DNA of 64,000 nucleotides from Chitinophaga horti (GCF_022867795.2 NZ_CP107006.1:2294001-2358000), one strand, 5' to 3'; shown: positions 17,649 to 26,574, numbered from the stretch's first letter. Notes: generated by a model not told the origin, from the letters alone. Numbers and translations are program-made.

Positions 17649-18548
17649 ATGCAGCAATATGAAGTAATTATTGCCGGCGGCAGCTACGCCGGTCTCTCAG
17701 CCGCCATGGCACTTGGCCGGGCGATCCGTAACGTGTTGGTCATCGACGGTGGCGATCCATGCAACCGGCAAACACCACATTCCCATAATTTCATCACGCA
17801 GGACGGTGAAACACCCGCTGCCATTGCACAAAAGGCGCGCGCCCAGGTGGCCGCCTATCCTACCGTGCAATTTCTTACGGACATTGTCACCGACGTGCAG
17901 CCTTCCGGTGAGGGTTTTGCAGTTACTACCGCTGCTGGTAAGCAGCTCGAAGCTAAAAAGATACTTTTCGCCACCGGTATGAAAGACGTAATGCCCGACA
18001 TTGCCGGCTTTGCCGAGTGCTGGGGAATTACGGCGGTGCACTGCCCATACTGCCACGGCTACGAAATACGCGGCTTAAACACCGGCATACTCGCCAACGG
18101 CGATATGGCTTTCGAGTTCGGTAAGCTGATCCGCAACTGGACCGACAAACTCACCATCTTCACCAACGGCCCGTCCACATTGCAGCCCGGGCAGGCAACG
18201 AAGCTCGCCGCCAAAGGCATCAGCATCAACGAGCAGCCGATAGCCGCCGTGGAGCATGTTGCCGGCGTTATAAAACGCATCGTTTTCAAAGACACGACCA
18301 CCTTGCCCCTGGAGGCACTCTACGCCAAAATCCCCATGCACCAGAAGTGCCCGATCCCCGAAGCATTGGGCTGCCAGCTGGATGAACATGGGTTTATCGT
18401 GGTAGATTTCTTTTCGAAGACGAATGTGCCTGGCGTGTATGCTGCCGGCGATAACACAACGATGATGCGCAGTGTAGCCGCTGCCGTTGCAGGCGGTACG
18501 AAGGCGGGGGCGATGATCAATAAGGAGTTGGTAGATGAGGGGTATTAA
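17649..18548 (+). CDS. thioredoxin-reductase-like FAD/NAD(P) oxidoreductase (CPYC type)
   Basis: A 299-residue single-subunit flavoprotein. The FAD dinucleotide fold is at the N-terminus (VIIAGGSYAGLSAA, about 6-19), the redox-active pair CPYC sits near residue 132 in HCPYCHGYEIRG, the NAD(P) fold follows, and the C-terminus has the FAD motif GVYAAGDNTTMMRSV. CPYCHGYE marks the branch that includes dithiol oxidases rather than classical TrxB (CATC). It could oxidise or reduce a small thiol or partner protein in the cytoplasm. A longer frame from 17526 is rejected because it overlaps the previous gene and the promoter fits the ATG at 17649. It overlaps the convergent ExbD-like gene by 4 bp. 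Confidence 0.88.
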   Translation: MQQYEVIIAGGSYAGLSAAMALGRAIRNVLVIDGGDPCNRQTPHSHNFITQDGETPAAIAQKARAQVAAYPTVQFLTDIVTDVQPSGEGFAVTTAAGKQLEAKKILFATGMKDVMPDIAGFAECWGITAVHCPYCHGYEIRGLNTGILANGDMAFEFGKLIRNWTDKLTIFTNGPSTLQPGQATKLAAKGISINEQPIAAVEHVAGVIKRIVFKDTTTLPLEALYAKIPMHQKCPIPEALGCQLDEHGFIVVDFFSKTNVPGVYAAGDNTTMMRSVAAAVAGGTKAGAMINKELVDEGY

Positions 18549-18925
18549 GCTTCCCTCAGCAACAGGCGCAGCCTGTAGACTTTCTTTTCTTTCAGGGCTT
18601 TCATGAGTTGATGCACGTGCAAGAAAGGCGTCCGCGCATCTGCCAGCAGCGTAATATGCTGGTCGGTGATATTGAAAACGCTCACCCAGCTACGGTCTGC
18701 CGCTTTCCAGAGGTTGCCATGCTGATCGAGCAACAGGTAAACACTATTGCTGTTTGGGTGCGTATGGCCTGCGGAGGCAGAACAGGTAGCATCATGAAAA
18801 GGTACCGGCAACGGCATCCGCGCCTTTGTCATCAAAAAAATAAACCCCGTCAATATCAATAGCAGGTTCGCTGTGGGAACCATAGAGATGTAAGATGACC
18901 TTCTTTTAAAAACACTTCGGGGCAT
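18545..18925 (-). CDS. ExbD/TolR-like small membrane protein
   Basis: A 126-residue protein with a basic cytoplasmic N-terminus, one transmembrane helix at about 18-35 (TANLLLILTGFIFLM) and a periplasmic domain, the layout of ExbD/TolR. The C-terminal pattern, with its predicted strands and a helix (FLHVHQLMKALKEKKVYRLRLLL), fits the ExbD periplasmic fold. The invariant Asp of the ExbD helix is replaced by Ala-Asn here (TANL), so it may not conduct protons. No ExbB or TonB gene is adjacent. It lies 50 bp downstream of map; a terminator-like hairpin overlaps its start codon. Confidence 0.65.
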   Translation of the reverse strand: MPRSVFKRRSSYISMVPTANLLLILTGFIFLMTKARMPLPVPFHDATCSASAGHTHPNSNSVYLLLDQHGNLWKAADRSWVSVFNITDQHITLLADARTPFLHVHQLMKALKEKKVYRLRLLLREA

Positions 18926-18955
18926 ACACAGCTTTCACACTATGATGCCCCGAAG
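18915..18955 (-). terminator. hairpin between map and the ExbD-like gene, covering its start codon
   Basis: On the minus strand an 11-bp perfect stem (CTTCGGGGCAT with ATGCCCCGAAG, 18955-18945 and 18925-18915) encloses a 19-nt loop and is followed by TGTTTTTAAAA. The ATG of the ExbD-like gene is the first triplet of the downstream arm. It can act as map terminator, as a start-codon lock, or both. Confidence 0.65.
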
Positions 18956-18975
18956 TTTATAATCCATAAAAGATA

Positions 18976-19740
18976 TTAATTCCAGATACCGTTCGATTCG
19001 GTGAGAATGAGCGGTTTGCCATCTGTCACCACAATGGTGTGTTCGTGTTGGGCGACGAAGCTGCCGTCACGCGCTTTCAGCGTCCAGCCGTCGGCCTGGG
19101 TGTAGGCGTAGGCGGCTTTGGTGGAGATGAAGGTTTCGATGGCGACAACGCTGTTCTTCGTAAAGCGCTGGCGATTGAAACGGTCATAGAAGCAGGCAAT
19201 TTCGTGTGGTTCCTCGTGCAGGGCGCGGCCTACGCCATGTCCGGTAAGATTTTTAATAACACGGTAGCCGGCTTTACGCGCTTCGTTTTCGATCAGCCTC
19301 CCGATTTCTGCGATGCGTACACCACCGCGGATGCTGTGGATGGCTTTGTGCAGGATGTATTTTGAAGCTTCCACCAATTTGGTGTGCTGGTGAATGTCTT
19401 CTCCCAATATAAACGACCCGCCATTGTCGGCCCAGAAGCCTTCCAGTTCGGCCGATACATCTACATTAATCAGATCGCCTTCCTGTAAAACAGTTTTGTC
19501 CGAAGGCATGCCATGGGCAATTTCATTATTTACGCTGATGCAGGTCCAGCCGGGAAAGCCGTAGGTGAGCCTCGGAGCCGATTTCGCGCCGTACTGCTCT
19601 AGCAGCATTCCGCCGTATTCGTCAAGTTCTTTGGTGGTCATGCCAGGACGCGCATAAGCTCTCATCTGGCTCAGGGTTTTTCCTACCGCGTCACTGATCT
19701 TCTGCATTCCTATTAATTCTTCCTGCGTTGATATGGACAT
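18976..19740 (-). CDS. map: type I methionine aminopeptidase
   Basis: A 254-residue protein of the usual E. coli Map length. It removes the initiator methionine from new proteins in the cytoplasm. All five metal ligands of the pita-bread fold can be seen in order: the two Asp in NVDVSAELEGFWADNGG, the His in LTGHGVGRALHEEP, and the Glu of AIETF and of QHEHTIVV. The substrate histidine in NEIAHGMP is also present. The N-terminus lacks the zinc-finger extension of type Ib/Ic enzymes. It is not in a ribosomal-protein cluster here, so this may be a second copy in the genome. Confidence 0.96.
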   Translation of the reverse strand: MSISTQEELIGMQKISDAVGKTLSQMRAYARPGMTTKELDEYGGMLLEQYGAKSAPRLTYGFPGWTCISVNNEIAHGMPSDKTVLQEGDLINVDVSAELEGFWADNGGSFILGEDIHQHTKLVEASKYILHKAIHSIRGGVRIAEIGRLIENEARKAGYRVIKNLTGHGVGRALHEEPHEIACFYDRFNRQRFTKNSVVAIETFISTKAAYAYTQADGWTLKARDGSFVAQHEHTIVVTDGKPLILTESNGIWN

Positions 19741-19787
19741 AAGCTGTTGGATTAGGCCTCTAAGATACTAAATACTCCATTAGTGCG

Positions 19788-19795
19788 TAAATTTG
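19788..19795 (+). promoter_or_regulatory. candidate -7 element of the CLC gene
   Basis: TAAATTTG matches TAnnTTTG, giving a start near 19801 and a leader of about 28 nt. The leader can fold into CCCG-CGTA-CGGG (about 19805-19816). No -33 box is evident. Confidence 0.4.
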
Positions 19796-19828
19796 CGACC
19801 GGCCCGCGTACGGGTCGTGTTATTTATC

Positions 19829-21058
19829 ATGAAGCAAACCATCGCACTGCTTACTTATTTAGTCAAATGGACGTTGCTGTCCATCCCCGTAGCCGTTCTC
19901 GCAGGATCGCTGGTGGCGCTGTTCCTATGGCTGCTGGATGTTGCTACGGCTACGCGCCACGATCAGCCTTGGCTGTTATACCTGCTGCCACTCGCCGGTG
20001 TCGGTATCTACTTTTTGTATAAAAAACTTGGCAAAAATGCCGAGGCAGGCAATAATCTCGTACTCGAAGAAATTCATCAACCTGGTGCGGGCGTGCCTTT
20101 CCGCATGGCGCCGCTGGTATTGGCCACTACGGTGATCACCCATTTATTCGGCGGCTCTGCCGGTCGCGAAGGCACGGCGGTGCAAATTGGCGGGAGCATG
20201 TCGGACTGGTTGAGCCGCCTGTTTAAGCTGAAAGCCGAAGACCGTCGCATGTTGCTGATGTGCGGCATCGCTGCCGGCTTTGGGGCGGTGTTTGGTACGC
20301 CACTTACCGGGGCGGTATTTGCGATGGAAGTACTGGCGGTCGGCATGATGCGTTACGACGCCCTGGTACCCTGCCTGGCAGCCAGTGTGTTTGCGGATAT
20401 TGTTTGTTCCGAATGGGGCATACACCACACGCAGTACCTGGTGACCACACCGTTTGTAAAAGATTTGGGTCTGGCCGGCTTCCTGTTATTGGGAAAAGTG
20501 ATCCTGATGGGGGCTGGTTCCGGACTGGCGGCCCGTCTTTTCTCCACCCTCATGCACCTGGTGAAGCAACAGGCGGCCCGTTTCATCAAACCGGGCTGGC
20601 TCATTCCGGTTGTCGGGGGTACATCAATCATCGTTCTTTGCTGGATAGTCGGCACCCGTGACTACATTGGTTTAGGGATACCCGGCATCACAGCTGCTTT
20701 TCATACAGGCGGCGCCGATACGTTCAGCTGGTTGTGGAAGATCGTGTTTACGGTCATCACCCTGGCGATGGGCTTCAAAGGAGGCGAGGTAACGCCATTA
20801 TTTTTTATCGGTGCCACGTTAGGCAATACACTGGCCGTGATGATGGGCGCCCCGGTCGATCTGTTCGCCGCACTGGGTTTCATTGCGGTGTTTGCAGGAG
20901 CAACCAATACGCCGGTTGCCTGTACGCTGATGGGCGCAGAGTTATTCGGCACACAACACATCCTGCATTTTGCCATTGCTTGTTTTACCGCTTATTATTT
21001 CAGCGGAAAGTCGGGTATATACTCGGCTCAACGAATGACGCTGCCTAAGAACCGGTGA
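19829..21058 (+). CDS. CLC-family chloride channel/transporter
   Basis: A 409-residue polytopic membrane protein with about ten hydrophobic segments. CLC filter motifs are visible: [14 protein letters not shown] (the GREGP/T region, about 108-121) and [18 protein letters not shown] (the GGxFxP region). The usual gating-glutamate motif is retained as GREG. There is no C-terminal CBS pair, so it is of the short bacterial type. The ATG at 19829 is preferred to an in-frame ATG at 19793, which lies inside the promoter element. It probably moves chloride or fluoride across the inner membrane; channel or antiporter mode cannot be told. Confidence 0.9.
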   Translation: MKQTIALLTYLVKWTLLSIPVAVLAGSLVALFLWLLDVATATRHDQPWLLYLLPLAGVGIYFLYKKLGKNAEAGNNLVLEEIHQPGAGVPFRMAPLVLATTVITHLFGGSAGREGTAVQIGGSMSDWLSRLFKLKAEDRRMLLMCGIAAGFGAVFGTPLTGAVFAMEVLAVGMMRYDALVPCLAASVFADIVCSEWGIHHTQYLVTTPFVKDLGLAGFLLLGKVILMGAGSGLAARLFSTLMHLVKQQAARFIKPGWLIPVVGGTSIIVLCWIVGTRDYIGLGIPGITAAFHTGGADTFSWLWKIVFTVITLAMGFKGGEVTPLFFIGATLGNTLAVMMGAPVDLFAALGFIAVFAGATNTPVACTLMGAELFGTQHILHFAIACFTAYYFSGKSGIYSAQRMTLPKNR

Positions 21059-21114
21059 CTGCGGTGCACTCCGCGAAATGTTTTGTATTTTTAACGCCCC
21101 CAACAAAAGACCAT

Positions 21115-21801
21115 ATGATTAAAGTAATCGCATTTGACGCAGACGATACCCTTTGGGTAAACGAACCTTACTTCCAGGAAACTGAATATAAACTCTGTGC
21201 CCTGCTGGAGGATTACCTCCCCCACCACGCCGTAGAGCGGGAACTGCTGAAGTCGGAAATCGCCAACTTGAAACTTTACGGCTACGGCATTAAAGCCTTT
21301 ATTCTTTCTATGATCGAAACCGCTATCCGCGTATCGGAAGGCCGCGCGCCCATCACGATCGTACAACAGATCATGGATTTTGGAAAAGAAATGCTTCAGA
21401 AACCTGTCGAGCTGCTGGAAGGCATCGAAGATACGCTCGAAGCACTGAAAGGCGATTACCGCCTGGTGGTAGCCACCAAGGGCGACCTGCTCGACCAGGA
21501 ACGCAAACTGAAAAAGTCAGGCCTGGAGCATTATTTCCACCATATCGAGATCATGTCCGACAAACAGGAAGCTGATTATTTAAAACTGATCCGCCACCTG
21601 GACATAAAACCCGAAGAGTTCCTGATGATCGGCAATTCGCTGAAGTCGGACGTACTGCCGGTACTCGCTATCGGTGGCCATGGCATTCACATCCCTTATC
21701 ACATTACCTGGGAAATTGAGCGTGTAGACGTGCAGGTAGAGCATGAGAATTTCAGGCAGTGCGCCACGATCCGCGAGGTGCTGCCGTTTTTTATGCAGTA
21801 A
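21115..21801 (+). CDS. HAD-superfamily phosphatase
   Basis: A 228-residue HAD hydrolase with motif I at FDADDTLW (nucleophile D8, acid D10), a helical C1 cap, motif II at VVATKGD, motif III Lys in KKSGLEHYF and motif IV in IGNSLKSDV. The extra Asp and the TLW ending are typical of the YjjG/nucleotidase-like branch. It would remove phosphate from a small metabolite in the cytoplasm; the substrate is unknown. The ATG at 21115 is used because residues coded from 21055 are unlike the family and overlap the CLC stop. dinB follows 9 bp later. Confidence 0.88.
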   Translation: MIKVIAFDADDTLWVNEPYFQETEYKLCALLEDYLPHHAVERELLKSEIANLKLYGYGIKAFILSMIETAIRVSEGRAPITIVQQIMDFGKEMLQKPVELLEGIEDTLEALKGDYRLVVATKGDLLDQERKLKKSGLEHYFHHIEIMSDKQEADYLKLIRHLDIKPEEFLMIGNSLKSDVLPVLAIGGHGIHIPYHITWEIERVDVQVEHENFRQCATIREVLPFFMQ

Positions 21802-21806
21802 CTTTG
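21799..21806 (+). promoter_or_regulatory. candidate -7 element of dinB, next to its start codon
   Basis: TAACTTTG overlaps the stop codon of the upstream HAD gene and ends 4 nt before the dinB ATG at 21811. A clear -33 box is lacking, but if used it would give a leaderless dinB transcript independent of the HAD gene. No LexA-like palindrome was recognised nearby. Confidence 0.35.
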
Positions 21807-21810
21807 CTTT

Positions 21811-22884
21811 ATGCACCGCAAGATCATCCACATCGACATGGACGCCTTTTATGCGTCTGTGGAGCAGCGCGACAACCCGGAGTACCGTGGCAAACCGATC
21901 GTGGTGGGCGGCGGTCCGGAAGGGCGTGGCGGTGTGGTGGCCACTGCGAGTTACGAGGCACGCAAGTTCGGTATCCGCTCGGCCATGCCTTCCAAAAGAG
22001 CCTTGCAGTTATGCCCGCACGTGATCTTCGTAAAACCCCGCTTTGCCGCGTACAAAGAGGTGTCACAGCACGTACGCGAGATCTTCCGGCGCTATACAGA
22101 CCTTATCGAACCGCTGTCGCTCGACGAGGCCTATCTCGATGTCACAAAAGATAAGCGTAACATCGGTTCTGCCATCGGCATTGCCCAGGAGATACGCGCG
22201 GCGATTAAAGAAGAATTGCAGCTTACCGCGTCAGCCGGTGTTTCTATCAATAAGTTCGTGGCCAAGATCGCATCGGATATGAACAAGCCGGATGGCCTGA
22301 CTTTCATCGATCCCGCCCAGGTAGAAACGTTTATGGAGCAGCTGCCGGTAGAGAAATTCTTCGGCGTAGGTAAAGTCACCGCTGAAAAAATGAACCGTAT
22401 GCAGATCTTCAACGGCGCCGACCTGAAGAAGTTCACCGAGGATGAGCTGTACCGCTATTTCGGCAAGTCCGGCCGCTTTTTCTACCGCATCGTCCGCGGC
22501 ATCGACGACCGCGAGGTGCAACCCCACCGGGAAACGAAATCCGTAGGCGCCGAAGACACCTTCGCCTTCGACCTGGAACAACTCGACGACATGCATGCCG
22601 AGCTGGACAAGATAGCCCGTACCGTACACGACCGTTTAGAGCGCCACCAACTCCGCGGCCGCACCGTCACCCTCAAAGTCAAATACAGCGACTTCCGCCA
22701 GATCACCCGCAACCACTCCTTCACGTATTCCGTCGCCGAGCTCGACATTATTGCCGCGACCGCCAAGGAGTTACTGCTGAAAACTGATTTAGAGGGCGCA
22801 AAAATACGTTTACTCGGCATCACCGTCTCCAACTTCGGCGACGGCCCCGTTAAGCCCGATAGCGGTCAATTATCCCTTTTTTAG
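21811..22884 (+). CDS. dinB: DNA polymerase IV (Y family)
   Basis: A 357-residue error-prone polymerase of normal DinB length. Catalytic residues are seen: D9 in IIHIDMDAFYASVE and D105-E106 in LSLDEAYLDV. The steric-gate aromatic F13 follows the first motif. Palm, fingers, thumb (helix-hairpin-helix at VEKFFGVGKVTAEKM) and little-finger domain (SVGAEDTFAFDL) follow. The C-terminus ends in QLSLF, a canonical beta-clamp-binding motif. It copies past damaged bases in the cytoplasm. It follows the HAD gene by 9 bp but has its own putative promoter. Confidence 0.97.
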   Translation: MHRKIIHIDMDAFYASVEQRDNPEYRGKPIVVGGGPEGRGGVVATASYEARKFGIRSAMPSKRALQLCPHVIFVKPRFAAYKEVSQHVREIFRRYTDLIEPLSLDEAYLDVTKDKRNIGSAIGIAQEIRAAIKEELQLTASAGVSINKFVAKIASDMNKPDGLTFIDPAQVETFMEQLPVEKFFGVGKVTAEKMNRMQIFNGADLKKFTEDELYRYFGKSGRFFYRIVRGIDDREVQPHRETKSVGAEDTFAFDLEQLDDMHAELDKIARTVHDRLERHQLRGRTVTLKVKYSDFRQITRNHSFTYSVAELDIIAATAKELLLKTDLEGAKIRLLGITVSNFGDGPVKPDSGQLSLF

Positions 22885-22960
22885 CCCATCTTTCACCTCG
22901 CTTCTCCCCCGCCGTTGCGTCGCATACTTCTACCTTTTCTTCCCTTTCAGCCTGTTGATG

Positions 22961-23045
22961 GTATACCCATCGTATACCCTGGGTATATGCTAAATCGCTG
23001 AAAACCTTGCTGGCATATAGGGTGCATATACAATGGATATACCCT
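22961..23045. repeat. cluster of TATACCC words with a perfect palindrome
   Basis: TATACCC occurs at 22962, 22973 and 23037, and inverted as GGGTATA at 22981. TATACCC-T-GGGTATA (22973-22987) is a perfect 7-bp inverted repeat, and a near copy (ATATAGGGT) lies at about 23015. The words could be repressor sites or fold as RNA. Confidence 0.55.
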
Positions 23046-23070
23046 GCCCCTGAAAATGGACAGCAGATCG

Positions 23071-23182
23071 TAAGAGGATCCTAAGAGGATCCTTACTGAA
23101 TGGTAACTAAAACGCTACTGGATCAGTAACAATTAGCTACAGTTTAGTTACAGTTAGTTACAATCCAGTTAGGATCCTCTTA
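23071..23182. repeat. nested inverted repeat built on tandem TAAGAGGATCC
   Basis: TAAGAGGATCC occurs twice head to tail (23071-23081, 23082-23092) and once inverted as GGATCCTCTTA (23172-23182). Inside, GTAACTAAA (23103-23111) pairs with TTTAGTTAC (23143-23151), CTGGAT (about 23118) with ATCCAG (about 23163), and GTTAC/GTAAC words recur several times. The whole 112 bp can fold as one long branched hairpin. There is no ORF or transposase. Confidence 0.7.
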
Positions 23183-23201
23183 AGATGACGCCTGCCCTTT
23201 G

Positions 23202-23279
23202 CCGTCATTATAAGCAGCGCGAAGCAAACCTCCGCTCCAGTCTTCCCGGCAGTTGGCGGCGCTTCGCTCGCCATGACGG
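23202..23279. repeat. REP-like palindromic element (GTCATTGCGAGC-like family, degenerate)
   Basis: CCGTCAT (23202-23208) pairs with ATGACGG (23273-23279), and GCGAAGC (23219-23225) with GCTTCGC (23261-23267). The arm CGTCATTATAAGCAGCGCGAAGCAA resembles the widespread dispersed repeat whose arms read GTCATTGCGAGC...GAAGCAATC. Assignment to that family is from memory and needs a genome-wide copy search. Confidence 0.6.
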
Positions 23280-23316
23280 ACTAATCCAGCGCAGGTGCCC
23301 TGCCGATGGCCGAAAA

Positions 23317-23324
23317 TAAATTTG
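23317..23324 (+). promoter_or_regulatory. -7 promoter element of metY
   Basis: TAAATTTG is a full match to TAnnTTTG. Transcription would start near 23330, just before the palindrome at 23340-23356. No clear -33 box is seen. Confidence 0.45.
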
Positions 23325-23339
23325 GAGAAGGAATATTAG

Positions 23340-23356
23340 TCTACTAAATTAGTAGA
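23340..23356 (+). promoter_or_regulatory. operator-like palindrome in the metY leader
   Basis: TCTACTAA-A-TTAGTAGA is a perfect 8-bp inverted repeat around one base, 20 bp before the metY start codon and just downstream of the predicted transcription start. That position suits a repressor that blocks initiation or elongation. A winged-helix or Rrf2-type sulfur regulator is plausible; the protein is not known. Confidence 0.6.
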
Positions 23357-23363
23357 ATTATAA

Positions 23364-24716
<1,353 letters not shown>

Positions 24717-24723
24717 AAATACC

Positions 24724-24758
24724 GAAGCCGGGCCTTTATAGCAACCCGGCTTCTTTTA
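24724..24758 (+). terminator. intrinsic terminator after metY
   Basis: Stem GAAGCCGGG (24724-24732) with CCCGGCTTC (24745-24753), a 12-nt loop, then TTTTATTTT. It lies between convergent genes and touches the stop codon of the GAF-PAS gene. Confidence 0.88.
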
Positions 24759-25592
24759 TTTTATGGGCTCAAAGAGCCATATACTTCCTGTTAGTTGCCG
24801 GTTATCTACCTGGCGAAAAGAAACACGGTATCGCTGCGATGCCAGTTCCCATATCCATTCTTCCGGTGCGGCTGCGCTGTTCCCAAATACCTGGGCAGCC
24901 TGCCTGTTTACCTCGTCGCGGTTCGTTATCCGGTGACGCAGGTTGGCCATGGCGGCCGACAAATCTGCGGGGCTGTACTCCCCTGCTTTTTCCAGTTCCA
25001 GTAAAGCGGCTGCTTTCTCGTTTACCCAGCCGGCATGACCGCTGTCGTCGATAAAGACCAGTGCCTGGGGAATTGCTTCCAGGATAGCAGTGAAACGGTC
25101 GCAGGAACGGATAAGTGCACTCTGGGAATTGCTTTGCCCCAGGATGCCGTTCATGCGGGACCTTGCCATGGAAATAAACTCGCGGAAAGTGGTGTCGAAG
25201 GCCTGGGGGCCACTCCAGCCAAATACCAATAGTCGCTGCGATCCGCCGCATAATACGGGGATAATAATCGCAGAGGACAATGCCAGCAGCAGGTGACCAA
25301 ATACATTATTGGCCGGAATGTCGCGCCAGAAGATCGGTTCCTGGTGATGTTGCACCAAAAAATCGTCGAGGCGGTCGGCGTTAAAGGCGAGATCGTCCAG
25401 GAATGAAGGTGTAGCGTTTTTGATACGGGCGGTGTAACTGTCCTCCAGAACTATCTGTAAGGCCAGGTAAGCATCCGTACTATCCTTCAATAGCTCCAGG
25501 GCGAAGGGCACAAATAACTCGCAATCGTTTGAAATATCCCACTTACTGGTATGGTCCATGAATAACACGGCCTTACGCTCCCAATTGCTCAC
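24756..25592 (-). CDS. GAF-PAS protein without output domain, partner of RsbQ-like hydrolase
   Basis: A 278-residue protein. Residues about 20-150 look like a GAF domain and residues about 165-278 like a PAS domain (AILEAIPQALVFIDDSGHAGWVNEKAAALL, ending LTGSIWLFEPI). The chain stops at the end of PAS: no histidine kinase, PP2C phosphatase or GGDEF domain follows. It starts 12 bp after the RsbQ-like gene, using GTG at 25592; an internal ATG at 25559 is the alternative. In Bacillus, RsbQ works with the PAS-PP2C phosphatase RsbP, so this looks like the sensor half of such a pair. How the signal is passed on is unknown. Confidence 0.78.
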   Translation of the reverse strand: MSNWERKAVLFMDHTSKWDISNDCELFVPFALELLKDSTDAYLALQIVLEDSYTARIKNATPSFLDDLAFNADRLDDFLVQHHQEPIFWRDIPANNVFGHLLLALSSAIIIPVLCGGSQRLLVFGWSGPQAFDTTFREFISMARSRMNGILGQSNSQSALIRSCDRFTAILEAIPQALVFIDDSGHAGWVNEKAAALLELEKAGEYSPADLSAAMANLRHRITNRDEVNRQAAQVFGNSAAAPEEWIWELASQRYRVSFRQVDNRQLTGSIWLFEPIK

Positions 25593-25604
25593 GTTACGGT
25601 TTTA

Positions 25605-26411
25605 TCAGATGAAATCGGTAATCGCTTTTACTACAGCATCCGGCGCAGACATGTGCGGGAAGTGACCGTAGGCGTCTACGACGTGCAACTGGCTGTTCTT
25701 TATATGTTCGTGTAAATAATCCCCAACCACCAGCGGCACGGCTACGTCTTCTTTGGCATGAATCAGCAAGGTGGGAACGGTTGCCTTTTGCAACTCCGAA
25801 CGGTAGTCGGATTCGAATATCACTTTTGCCACAAACAGGGCAATGTCCGGGCGAATATCGGCCAGTGTGGCGGCGAACTCGCTCACGAGGTCGGGTCTTT
25901 CGGGGGCGGCCATTACCATGGCGGAGAAGCCGGCCGTCCACGCTTTGTAGTTCGAACGCATGGTATCATACAAACCTTCCAGGGCTTCCTGGGTAAAGCC
26001 ACCCGTATATCCTGCGCTGTCGTCGTTCAGGTAACGCGGACTGGCACCAACGAGTACCAGTTTTTTAAAGAATTCGGGATAACGGATGGAGGTGAGCAGG
26101 CTCACCATGCCATTCACGGAATGCCCCACATAAATCACATCCTTCAGTTCCAAGGCACGGAAAATATCGACCAGGTCGAGCACATATCCCTGCAGGGAGC
26201 TATACTTGGCATTGTTGAATGCAGCAAGGTCTGATTTACCTCCGCCGGTGTTATCGTACAAAATGATCCTGTAATCTTTCTCGAAATATGGCAGGATGTA
26301 GTTGAACGCTTCCTGGCTGGAGCCGAAGCCGTGGCCGAACACGATCGTTTGTGATGCGTCCGGGTTACCCACGATGTTAATGTTGTTTCTCTTGGTTACA
26401 TTGATGGACAT
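25605..26411 (-). CDS. RsbQ/KAI2-like alpha/beta hydrolase
   Basis: A 268-residue alpha/beta hydrolase whose size and motif positions match Bacillus RsbQ and the plant receptor KAI2. Catalytic triad: S98 in VGHSVNGM, D222 in HAKEDVAVP and H250 in YGHFPHMS; the oxyanion motif is FGHGFGSSQ. RsbQ-type proteins hydrolyse or bind a small hydrophobic ligand and pass the signal to a PAS partner. The next gene, 12 bp downstream, is a GAF-PAS protein, which supports the assignment. The ligand is unknown. It acts in the cytoplasm; no signal peptide is present. Confidence 0.9.
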   Translation of the reverse strand: MSINVTKRNNINIVGNPDASQTIVFGHGFGSSQEAFNYILPYFEKDYRIILYDNTGGGKSDLAAFNNAKYSSLQGYVLDLVDIFRALELKDVIYVGHSVNGMVSLLTSIRYPEFFKKLVLVGASPRYLNDDSAGYTGGFTQEALEGLYDTMRSNYKAWTAGFSAMVMAAPERPDLVSEFAATLADIRPDIALFVAKVIFESDYRSELQKATVPTLLIHAKEDVAVPLVVGDYLHEHIKNSQLHVVDAYGHFPHMSAPDAVVKAITDFI

Positions 26412-26476
26412 AAGCAGCAGGTATGGTTAAATTGATTGTACGCTAAAGTAAAACAACTTATCCATAGATTAAAACT

Positions 26477-26516
26477 AAAGACGGTCTTATCCCTGATGTG
26501 GAACAAGACCGTCTTT
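26477..26516 (-). terminator. intrinsic terminator after the YtxH-like gene
   Basis: AAAGACGGTCTT (26477-26488) pairs perfectly with AAGACCGTCTTT (26505-26516) around a 16-nt loop. On the minus strand it is followed by AGTTTTAATC. It separates the YtxH-like gene from the RsbQ operon. Confidence 0.8.
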
Positions 26517-26574
26517 ATGTTTACTGTCGCTTCAAGCGCAGTATGTGGGTGTTTCTTTCATCGCGTATCCAATA

